Positions 26,088-33,659 of a stretch of 40,493 nt of DNA are shown here, piece after piece. Each line of letters starts with the position of its first letter. Positions within the stretch are counted from its first letter, which is position 1. A program made the position numbers and the translations under genes. Source of the DNA: Candidatus Zhuqueibacterota bacterium (GTDB lineage Bacteria; Zhuqueibacterota; Zhuqueibacteria; Residuimicrobiales; Oceaniaggregativiventaceae). Below the pieces are notes generated by a model. It ran no database searches, was not told the DNA's origin, and worked only from the letters and a program-made list of their open reading frames with translations. Where the stretch lies: positions 1 through 40,493 of the forward strand of contig WJME01000159.1 in the NCBI GenBank assembly GCA_014728115.1, read 5' to 3'.

Positions 26088-29000
26088 ATGATGCGTTGAC
26101 AAACCTCATTCAGATCGATTTTAACATCACCGATAACCTGGTTGTCATGGGTCGTCTCGAGATCTGCTGTTTCATCCACGAGTTTTTCCGCATGCAGAGC
26201 CTCCGGAACCAGGTGATGATTCGAATATGCCATGATATGAATCAGAATGGTCGATATCTCCGGGCTCATCAATACGGACGAAAAACGCCTGGCTGACGGA
26301 GCCAGTGGAAAGGGGCTGTTCAAGAGCATCTCTGCGGCGTTTTTACCTGTGCTTCGTATCGATTCTTTCCATTTCGGCTGTAATATGAATTCAGAAAGAT
26401 ATTGCAGTGTCTCATGATCCAGTTTTTCGATCTGTAACAAGTCAATTGCATTTTCCTTTTGGTCAATCCCCTTGATGGTTAGAGAGCCATTTTGTCGTGT
26501 GCACCCCAGTCGTACAATGTTTGTTAAATCCGGCAGAGATGTGTCCAGAATCTTGTATTGCAGATCACGTGTGAGTAATTGTAAGGGTCGTGTAGGCTGG
26601 AACATGATTTCCAAAGCTTTTTGATAAGCGGCATGGTTTTGAGAGGCTATGCGAATTCTTGCTTTATTGGGTTCCATCAGATCAAAGACCGGTGCCGTCT
26701 CATAGAGTTTGGCAGCCGTGTTGAGCAATTCTGCTCTTGCTGAACGCAAATCTGCTATGGGCAGGTACATATTGTCCGGATTTTCCAGATCGAATTCGAG
26801 CAATTTTTTCCTGGCATCTTTGATTGATGCCATCATTCGTTCTTCTTCCGGCTCTAAAGGCAGATCCAAGGCAATCTCTTTTTTTAAAGTTGAATTCATT
26901 CTGTCTTTTTGAACAGGATACTGTTTCCATTCGACCAAGATCTGGACGATCCATTCGTTTATTTCCATAAACCGGTTGGCTTTGATGATCTGGTGATAGT
27001 GGCCAATAGTGTTCCAAAACTTTTCAGAGCGAATAATCTTGTCGGATTGTTCAATCTCTTGTACCAGTTCCGAGTCGACAGATCTTGCTTTTTGCCAATA
27101 CGACATGGCTTTTTCATCGGCCTGAACCAGTTGCACCAGAGATATTTTGATATTGCTTGCTTGTATCTCGCCGCGTGCATAAGCAGTGATTCCTGCCTGC
27201 GCCAACTTTTGGGTATCCAAATCAGATAAAGCCTTTGAGAGTAGGGTTGCTTGTTTTTCTTTGGAGGCTTTTTCATAATTGAGCTCTTTTAGGCGCATCC
27301 TAAAACACATCATAAAGAGTCGCTCATAGATCCGTTCTTTTTCAGGATAGCCAGGTTTTCCCTCTGCGAGTAATGGATCCGATAGTTTGTTAAATTCCTC
27401 GGGTTGTAAAGATCCACTCCGGGTCACTTCGGGCAACAAGCGGTTGTTCGCAAAGTCTTCTTTTACCCGCAGAAAGCGTTGTCTGGCACTCTCGGAATGT
27501 CTTTGATACAGCTCATCTTGTTGTTTATGAAACTCGGGTATGATTTCGAGTATGGCCAGATAGATATAGGGATCAGGCAACACATCCGGATGCAATGTTA
27601 TACAAGAGATCAAATCTTTTTTTCTCGAGGCAATGAGATGCTGGTTGTCCTGGTCAGGAATCGATAAACCACGCAAAAGGGTAAGGTTATAATCGGTAAA
27701 TTTTTCTTGCAGACGAACACGTGTATCTTTACTCTGAACGTTCCACCAATGATCCACCAATTTTTTAAAGGTCGGTACAGCATTGCTTCGAAGAGCCAAA
27801 GAGAGATAGGTCTTGCTCTGTTCAATATCGCCAAAGTCGAGTGCCCGGATTCCATTATTGAATAGTTGATCGCCAACGGTATTCTTTTGATTTGTGGTAA
27901 GTGCGGTATTGTCGACAAGCAAGGGCAACCGTTCGCGAAATTCCCATGGATGGAGGTAACGGGCGATTTTGTATTGACAGTCGACCAGAACCAGGTAGGC
28001 ATTTGACAATAAAAAGTACATGGGCATGATCGTGTAGGTCTGGTTTTTGTGCTCGACGACTTTGAATACGAGATTGGTATGCAACAGGGTGGAAGGATCA
28101 AGACCGCAATGAATCAATTCTTTGCTGATACGTTTCCAGACATTCTCTCTCTTTAGATTCAGCCAACGATCATAGAGATCGCGTTCTTGTCGGTTTTCGA
28201 AAAAGATCGATGGCCAGCCGCGTAAGAACGAATCAATCAAAAGTGTTTCATTAAGGATGTCTGTTTTACCGGCATCTTTTAAAAATGTGTTCAACCGTTT
28301 GAGCTCAAAATCGGTCCTTTGAATCCAGCGTTGATCCTCTTGCAATAAACCCGGTAAATGATGAGTGAGATACTCTTCAATTGTGATCTGTTTGTTCGAG
28401 GTCTGAACGATTTCTCCGGATTCATAAACTCTGCTGCCGGAAATGGTCATCATCTCGGATGGGTTTTGGGTGGACAAATACCGTTGTTTATCCTTGTCAT
28501 TTTGCAGCCAATCACGGTAAATACGATTTCTTCTTTTTACATCTTCGAGCATCTCATGGATCAGATTGCGCTGGTGACGATTCTTTAGGATCTGATATTC
28601 TTTGCAATCGAATTCCGACTCTGTGAGCTGTATCGTCAACTCTACCGGTTTGCCGTTCGACAGACGATAGATCGGCATATCCAGTAAGAGACCCTTGGCT
28701 TGGGGATTATTGATGCCAAAGATTTCCGTTCGTCCTGTATTTTGTATTCTTTTGATTTCGCTGAGGATATTCGTTTTCAGGGTTGTATATTCGGAAAGTT
28801 TGTGTTCATGCAGTGTCACCAGTCCGGTCACATTTTGAAAGTATCTCAAATCTGTCAGCAATTCTCCTAATGGAATTGGCATGCTTTTACGGGCCATGAG
28901 CTGTGCCAATTGATCCTTTAAGGAAAGTTGGGAAAGCTCTTTTGGTAGCTCCTCAGGTGTATTTATGAGGACTCCTGCGCCGGTTACAAAAAAATCTTCA

Positions 29001-29440
29001 GGATCGATTTTGCTACGCCGGTAATAGGCGGCGTTCAGGGCCGATGAGACCATTCGGCACACAGGTCCGTTGGCATGTCCTGCCACCACGATTCGCTCGA
29101 TCTGTTTGCCGCTATCATTCCAGTATAACCACATATTCACCCGATGGCCGGTAATTTCGTTGGCCAATTCCCGTGTATGTTCGGCAACTGTCTTTGCAGC
29201 GCTGGACAGGCCGATATGTTCATCCAACAAATTGAATCCGGAATATTGATTTAACTGCTCGACAAAGGTCCTGGTCTGTGACAAATCGGCTTTTGCCTTT
29301 GCGGTTTCACGTTCAAGATAGCCGAGTCTTTTCTGTACTTTGTCTTCCTCTTGTTTGATGGTCTTACCGATATGAATGAGCCAGCGATAATATAACGATA
29401 TGACGACGAGTCCTGCACTTGTCCCTATTAACCACCACAT
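26069..29440 (-). CDS. Large membrane-anchored protein of unknown function, last gene of the TIR operon
   Basis: 1123 residues; I recognise no domain. One N-terminal helix (about 2-20), followed by basic residues, then a charged coiled coil (about 28-66, 'IKQEEDKVQKRLGYLERETAKAKADLSQTRTFVEQL'). The remaining 1050 residues are mostly polar and helical, with no further clear membrane segment and no enzymatic motif I could find. The N-terminal anchor with cytoplasmic bulk is the likeliest topology. AGGAG lies 9 nt before the ATG and overlaps the TAG stop of the upstream gene, so translation is coupled (12-nt gap). Fourth and last gene of the operon running 33040 to 26069; probably the scaffold or main effector of that complex, which is inference. 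Confidence 0.85.
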   Translation of the reverse strand: MWWLIGTSAGLVVISLYYRWLIHIGKTIKQEEDKVQKRLGYLERETAKAKADLSQTRTFVEQLNQYSGFNLLDEHIGLSSAAKTVAEHTRELANEITGHRVNMWLYWNDSGKQIERIVVAGHANGPVCRMVSSALNAAYYRRSKIDPEDFFVTGAGVLINTPEELPKELSQLSLKDQLAQLMARKSMPIPLGELLTDLRYFQNVTGLVTLHEHKLSEYTTLKTNILSEIKRIQNTGRTEIFGINNPQAKGLLLDMPIYRLSNGKPVELTIQLTESEFDCKEYQILKNRHQRNLIHEMLEDVKRRNRIYRDWLQNDKDKQRYLSTQNPSEMMTISGSRVYESGEIVQTSNKQITIEEYLTHHLPGLLQEDQRWIQRTDFELKRLNTFLKDAGKTDILNETLLIDSFLRGWPSIFFENRQERDLYDRWLNLKRENVWKRISKELIHCGLDPSTLLHTNLVFKVVEHKNQTYTIMPMYFLLSNAYLVLVDCQYKIARYLHPWEFRERLPLLVDNTALTTNQKNTVGDQLFNNGIRALDFGDIEQSKTYLSLALRSNAVPTFKKLVDHWWNVQSKDTRVRLQEKFTDYNLTLLRGLSIPDQDNQHLIASRKKDLISCITLHPDVLPDPYIYLAILEIIPEFHKQQDELYQRHSESARQRFLRVKEDFANNRLLPEVTRSGSLQPEEFNKLSDPLLAEGKPGYPEKERIYERLFMMCFRMRLKELNYEKASKEKQATLLSKALSDLDTQKLAQAGITAYARGEIQASNIKISLVQLVQADEKAMSYWQKARSVDSELVQEIEQSDKIIRSEKFWNTIGHYHQIIKANRFMEINEWIVQILVEWKQYPVQKDRMNSTLKKEIALDLPLEPEEERMMASIKDARKKLLEFDLENPDNMYLPIADLRSARAELLNTAAKLYETAPVFDLMEPNKARIRIASQNHAAYQKALEIMFQPTRPLQLLTRDLQYKILDTSLPDLTNIVRLGCTRQNGSLTIKGIDQKENAIDLLQIEKLDHETLQYLSEFILQPKWKESIRSTGKNAAEMLLNSPFPLAPSARRFSSVLMSPEISTILIHIMAYSNHHLVPEALHAEKLVDETADLETTHDNQVIGDVKIDLNEVCQRIIKKIES

Positions 29441-29452
29441 GGATCCGTTCTC

Positions 29453-30253
29453 CTAATAGTTTACCTGGATGTGCTGTTTTATTCTGGGCCAGATTTTTTC
29501 ATAGCGGCTGTTAGCCTGGGTCTCGAGTTCCGATAACTCTTGATTCAGCTGATTAAGCTCGGTTTCCAACGCTTGTGAGGTCTGCTTTGCTTTTTTTGTC
29601 TTTTTCCTTAATCGATAAATTATTACCGGCGCCAGTAACCCTTTGAAAAATCCCTTTTTATTCGTCAAGGGTTCGGCTGCACCGCTGACCGCAGAAGCAA
29701 AAAAGAACAGGCTGGCCACGAGAAGGATGTAAAGCCAATTGCGGATAACCGGATTGATGGGAAAACCGAGTACAAGGGAAGATCGTATGGTTGTCAGATT
29801 TTCAGAGTCCGGCTGATCGCTCGTAGTATAAACAACCAGAGCTGATTTGTTATGGCAATAATAGTCAAGAGTAGAATACTTTTCGATCATTAAGCCTTTA
29901 TGATGGAATTCTTTCTTCCAGGATTTGCCATACAAATGAGTCTTTTTTTCGGAATGGATCAAGGATCCCAGTTCGATCTCTTTTAACACAGTTTTCTCAA
30001 CATGCGAGGCAAGGGCAGTGATTTTCATCTTTGATTTGTCGTTTTTAAATCCAAACACTGTGACAAATGCCGTACCGGAATGACTGGTCGCCATAAAATG
30101 CATCGCTCTGTTTTCTTTTTGGGATTTGACCATATTCCAGGATGAAGGAATCTCGATAGAGTAATGATACTCTGGATGGGAATAAACCTGTGTCGAGTCC
30201 TGTGCCATACTTGCAAACGGCAGCATGAGCAATACTATCGCCCGGTTTTTCAT
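29453..30253 (-). CDS. Signal peptide, periplasmic domain, one TM helix, cytoplasmic coiled coil; unknown function
   Basis: 266 residues. Signal peptide 1-17 (cleavage 'SMA-QDS'). Residues about 20-165 form a compact alpha/beta domain with the pattern of PsbP/DcrB-like lipid- or ligand-associated proteins ('YSHPEYHYSIEIPSSWNMVK', 'LDYYCHNKSALVVYTT'); this resemblance is weak. One membrane helix at about 171-191, then a basic stretch and a coiled coil (about 220-252, 'LETELNQLNQELSELE'). The architecture is that of a type I transmembrane sensor. A good GGAGG site precedes the ATG, 20 nt after the upstream gene. It probably links envelope events to the cytoplasmic members of the operon. Confidence 0.82.
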   Translation of the reverse strand: MKNRAIVLLMLPFASMAQDSTQVYSHPEYHYSIEIPSSWNMVKSQKENRAMHFMATSHSGTAFVTVFGFKNDKSKMKITALASHVEKTVLKEIELGSLIHSEKKTHLYGKSWKKEFHHKGLMIEKYSTLDYYCHNKSALVVYTTSDQPDSENLTTIRSSLVLGFPINPVIRNWLYILLVASLFFFASAVSGAAEPLTNKKGFFKGLLAPVIIYRLRKKTKKAKQTSQALETELNQLNQELSELETQANSRYEKIWPRIKQHIQVNY

Positions 30254-30273
30254 TGTGACCTCCGAAGAAGAGT

Positions 30274-31911
30274 CTATAGTTGTTCGATGGCGGTATTGAC
30301 AAATGTTTGAAGAGACGGATCGGTCTGGTATTCCAGCAAAACCGGCACAGCTTTTTGCCCCATTATTGACAAGAGTGTCAGGGCACTGGATTCGATCTCG
30401 GGATCGAGAGCACTTTTTGTTGCTTGTCGTGATAATGCCTCAAGCAATACCGGCAAGTGTCGGTGAACGACTTGATCACTGGAAAGATAATCGGACATGG
30501 GCTGTAGTAATCTGCCGTCGCGCCATTGTAACAAGCTTAATAATCGAGGTGGTTCATCGATCAAAGCCGCCACATCGCGATCCTCATTTGATTTGGCAGA
30601 CTGGGTTTGCTGTTCTCGTATGGTCGCTTGTTCATCATGAATATTTCTAAGGACAGCCGCCTTTTTATCATCCAATTGCTTTAATATGTCCAGCAGAGTA
30701 GCGTGGTCATCGGTTAATTCGAATTGCCTTTCCAGTATAACCGGTACCGTCAAAGTGCGTGGAATCTTGAACAGAAGGGTATAGTAGAATGGTCTCTGTT
30801 CTGGTCTGCAGTGCAACAATTCATCGATCAGGTGATTCACCGTAAACGAATCAGAACAGTTTTGGAAATAATTATGCACAAATTCCATATCCTTTTCATC
30901 GATATGTTCCGCGAGTGTGACCAATGAATCGGGATCACCCTGAAGATTGGATAAATCGATGCCCACTGGTTTTGCTGTTGCCTCTTTATTCATCAGGTCC
31001 TTAATATCCGAGACAACCTCCTTGAGGTCAAAATCCGCGAGTGCATGTTGCGCTTTTTGGAGACTGGTGGCAAACCAATCCAGTTTGAATAACTTTTGTT
31101 TTTCGTTTAATTGAAAAATATTTTCGACAGAGTCCGCAAATAGATGTAAAGCTTTTCCTGTCTTGTCGCGTTGCAACTGGTACATTTTTGCATGCTCATC
31201 CGCAATGAATGCTCCGTATCTGGCTTCTTGTCCCGCCTGATCGACATGGTGCACGCCAGGTTGGGCGCTTTCCTGTTCACTGATCTGTTGGAGGATATCC
31301 GATAAAATTTCTTGTTTAGTAAAGTTCAACTGCCGCTCTTCCAAAATCTCCGGCACTACGATCTCCCGATCCATTTCTACCAGAGTATCTTGCAAAAATG
31401 ATTTGAATTTTTCGTTCGCAGATAAAGATAATTCCTGTAGCATCGTATCCACAAGACTATTCGATTGTATCCGGATGAGCAGGGTTGAGAGCATTCGATC
31501 ACATCCCGGTAAGGTATCGAGCAGGGTGGAAATCGGTGTATCACTGTTTGCCAGATCCAATGACGAGCCGAATGATTGACTCGATATGGATACCGGCTCA
31601 AAGAGGCGGGATTGCATAATTCGCGATAATTCGGGATTGTCTGAATCATGACTGAAACTGGAGAGCAAGTTTTTATAGTCAGAGTTTTGTCCCAGGTGAT
31701 GCAAAACCGTTTGACCGTTTTCGGTCGATAAATAGCTGATCAGCAAGCTGTCAGGCACATCCGAGTCCCTTATGACCGGTGTGAGCGAATCCCGATCAAG
31801 TGTGTCAGGAGTCGACTCTGATAATTTGGGTTCTGCAGAATTTGAATGATCTTTATATAGCGAACCAAAGTCGGAATGATGAATCGAATCTTTGCCGTCT
31901 TTGCTTCCCAT
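30274..31911 (-). CDS. Soluble HEAT-like helical protein with internal duplication
   Basis: 545 residues, no signal peptide or membrane helix. The first 50 residues are polar and Ser/Asp-rich, probably disordered. A module of about 62 residues occurs twice, at 149-214 and 352-415, with shared core 'VP.ILE.Q' and 'LxDILxQ'. A shorter related end ('KAVPVLLEYQ') at 520-530 follows a HEAT-like helix pair. This suggests an alpha-solenoid scaffold with at least three related units. A glutamine-rich segment lies at 425-440. It starts 10 nt after the TIR gene's stop codon, with GGGGGA as ribosome binding site. No enzymatic motif seen. Likely a protein-binding adaptor between the membrane partners. 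Confidence 0.82.
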   Translation of the reverse strand: MGSKDGKDSIHHSDFGSLYKDHSNSAEPKLSESTPDTLDRDSLTPVIRDSDVPDSLLISYLSTENGQTVLHHLGQNSDYKNLLSSFSHDSDNPELSRIMQSRLFEPVSISSQSFGSSLDLANSDTPISTLLDTLPGCDRMLSTLLIRIQSNSLVDTMLQELSLSANEKFKSFLQDTLVEMDREIVVPEILEERQLNFTKQEILSDILQQISEQESAQPGVHHVDQAGQEARYGAFIADEHAKMYQLQRDKTGKALHLFADSVENIFQLNEKQKLFKLDWFATSLQKAQHALADFDLKEVVSDIKDLMNKEATAKPVGIDLSNLQGDPDSLVTLAEHIDEKDMEFVHNYFQNCSDSFTVNHLIDELLHCRPEQRPFYYTLLFKIPRTLTVPVILERQFELTDDHATLLDILKQLDDKKAAVLRNIHDEQATIREQQTQSAKSNEDRDVAALIDEPPRLLSLLQWRDGRLLQPMSDYLSSDQVVHRHLPVLLEALSRQATKSALDPEIESSALTLLSIMGQKAVPVLLEYQTDPSLQTFVNTAIEQL

Positions 31912-31921
31912 GGCAATCCCC

Positions 31922-33040
31922 CTAGTTTATGGAATTTTTACTGATACATCTGAAACCGATATTATTCATTTTTAATGTTTTGGGTACGGCACGCGCCTCA
32001 AAGCATCTGGAAACCGTCTGGCTCTGATTAAAGGCTGATCCGACAATGAGCACCCAATCTTTTTTTGTGCTGTCAAGCGTTGTGGTCCATTCCCAGACAT
32101 TGCCGATCATATCCATGCATCCATACGGACTCGCGTTCTCTTTGAAAAAACCCACAGGATTGGTAATGCCGTAACCGCTTTCTCGTGTATTACAGATTCC
32201 CTGGATCCAGGTATTTCCCCAGGGATAGGAAAAGCCCTCAGGACCGCGGCATGTCTTTTCCCACTCGTAAAAGGTTGGCAGCTTTTTACCCGCCCACGCG
32301 GCATAGGCGTCTGCATCTTTGAATGATACATTGACAACCGGATGGTCGGGATTGGTTTTTAATACGAGTTCTGAATTCCAGTCCGGTGGGGGCTGGTGAT
32401 TTGTGGCTTGCAAAAAATCATGATATTGCGCATTGGTCACCGGAAAAGTATCCATATAAAACGAATCGAGATATATCGACTCTCTTGAGGGGCCACTGGG
32501 ATAGGGCCCGCTTTCGACAAAGACCTGATCAGGCTCTGGCCAGTCGATCAAGACGATGGCACCGAGGATCAACAAGCAGACAGCTGCAACCAGACGGATT
32601 CGTTTTTTATGTCTATTCAGGGTTCTTTTGATTAAATCGATCTTAGAGATGGGCGGTGGGGCAATTTCTAATTGCCTGAGGATTTCTTCCACCGTTTCAT
32701 CCACCGAACGATGTTGGATCGCATGATAATTAGATAGAAATCCGGTGAGTAGAGTCCCATCAAGGCTGACAGGATAAATCGGAATATTGTTTCCCAAGCT
32801 AAAGCTTATTTCGTTTCGTACATTGTGGGAATCTGCAGCATGTTGAGACCAAAGCAGGATTACCCCTCGGCTCTGCTCGATCATTCTGGCCAGTTCATCA
32901 TTCCAGCTGTCCCCGATTTTTAAATCGGTTTTATCCCGAAAACAGGGTGTATCCAGGTCATTCAATCGCTTTTCGATTCGTTCCGCGATTTTTGTGTCTT
33001 TGCTGCTATAACTGATAAACAGTTTTCCCAAAGCAGCCAA
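31922..33040 (-). CDS. TIR domain - transmembrane helix - SUMF1-fold protein
   Basis: 372 residues. TIR domain at about 5-125: 'KLFISYSSKD' first strand, 'CFRDKTDLKIGDSWNDEL' BB-loop region, 'GVILLWSQHA', and Glu77 in 'RNEISFSL' at the position of the NADase catalytic Glu. A basic stretch (143-149) and one helix (about 149-166) follow, so the TIR side is cytoplasmic. Residues about 175-368 form a formylglycine-generating-enzyme/SUMF1 fold ('MDTFPVTNAQYHDFL', 'HPVVNVSFKDADAYAAWAGKKLPTFYEWEK', 'DMIGNVWEW', 'NIGFRC'), probably periplasmic. The two active-site Cys of true FGE are not conserved ('GSAFNQSQTVSRCFEAR'), so it is likely a binding module. TTG start with a strong AGGAGG site. Confidence 0.92.
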   Translation of the reverse strand: MAALGKLFISYSSKDTKIAERIEKRLNDLDTPCFRDKTDLKIGDSWNDELARMIEQSRGVILLWSQHAADSHNVRNEISFSLGNNIPIYPVSLDGTLLTGFLSNYHAIQHRSVDETVEEILRQLEIAPPPISKIDLIKRTLNRHKKRIRLVAAVCLLILGAIVLIDWPEPDQVFVESGPYPSGPSRESIYLDSFYMDTFPVTNAQYHDFLQATNHQPPPDWNSELVLKTNPDHPVVNVSFKDADAYAAWAGKKLPTFYEWEKTCRGPEGFSYPWGNTWIQGICNTRESGYGITNPVGFFKENASPYGCMDMIGNVWEWTTTLDSTKKDWVLIVGSAFNQSQTVSRCFEARAVPKTLKMNNIGFRCISKNSIN

Positions 33041-33070
33041 TTTTCTCCTCCTTTTGGGTGTGGAAATGCT

Positions 33071-33106
33071 TGTTTTCTATATACATATTCTCGCTGTTAG
33101 ATGCAA
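33071..33106 (-). promoter_or_regulatory. Sigma70-type promoter of the TIR operon
   Basis: Reading leftwards: TTGCAT (33106-33101), 17-nt spacer, TATATA (33083-33078). Expected transcription start near 33071, about 30 nt before the TTG start codon at 33040. It lies in the AT-rich 91-nt gap after the deaminase gene, so the four-gene operon can be transcribed independently of it. Confidence 0.5.
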
Positions 33107-33131
33107 GTGAATTTTATTTTTTTCACACATG

Positions 33132-33611
33132 TCAATATTTTAAGCGATTGGGATTGGCAAGCCATTGTTCAAAAGGTTTGAACGACTCGACAGTCTCAAG
33201 TCTGATGAGATCGATTTCTTTGGCCTTGTCTGACTTGCACATTTCATCGATGAGCTTTTGATCTAAAAATCCTGCCTTATCCGCATCCCGGGCAGTAGCC
33301 GCATAATAGACCGTTTTAATCCCTGCCCAATAGGCTGCGGCCAGGCACATGGGACAGGGATAACAGCTGGAGAACAAACAACAGTCGTCGAGATTAAAAC
33401 GGCCCAGGGACTGAGAAGCTGCCCGGATGGCGACGATCTCTGCATGGGCTGTTGGGTCCTTCCATTCGTGGACCCGATTCCAGCCTTGTGCCACCAGGCG
33501 GTCTTTATGGGTAATCACGGCTCCAAAGGGTCCGTTAATGCCTTCTTTAGAGTGTTCGATGGCCAGCTCGATGGCCATTTTGATGTATTTCTCAGAGAGT
33601 TGATCTTTCAC
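33132..33611 (-). CDS. Guanine-deaminase-like cytidine deaminase-fold enzyme
   Basis: 159 residues. Zinc site of the deaminase fold: HAE at 56-58 (His56 ligand, Glu58 proton shuttle) and PCPMC at 85-89 (Cys86, Cys89 ligands). 'NGPFGAVI', 'DPTAHAEIVAIRAA', 'CLAAAYWAGIKTVYYA' and 'DADKAGFLDQKLIDEM' match the bacterial guanine deaminase (GuaD) subgroup rather than tRNA adenosine deaminase or cytidine deaminase. The residue before PCPMC is Tyr instead of the usual Glu. It would turn guanine into xanthine in the cytoplasm. GTG start with a weak ribosome binding site. It lies 48 nt after the glycoside hydrolase stop codon on the same strand. Confidence 0.88.
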   Translation of the reverse strand: MKDQLSEKYIKMAIELAIEHSKEGINGPFGAVITHKDRLVAQGWNRVHEWKDPTAHAEIVAIRAASQSLGRFNLDDCCLFSSCYPCPMCLAAAYWAGIKTVYYAATARDADKAGFLDQKLIDEMCKSDKAKEIDLIRLETVESFKPFEQWLANPNRLKY

Positions 33612-33659
33612 TTTAAATGCCTAAATCTTTTTTTTGGGTATAATTAAGGTTTCTGGCGC

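Noticed and set aside
19442..33040. Idea that the SUMF1 domain at 31922-33040 matures the sulfatase at 19442-20878
   Set aside because: The SUMF1 domain lacks the two catalytic cysteines and is fused to a TIR domain in a separate operon on the other strand.
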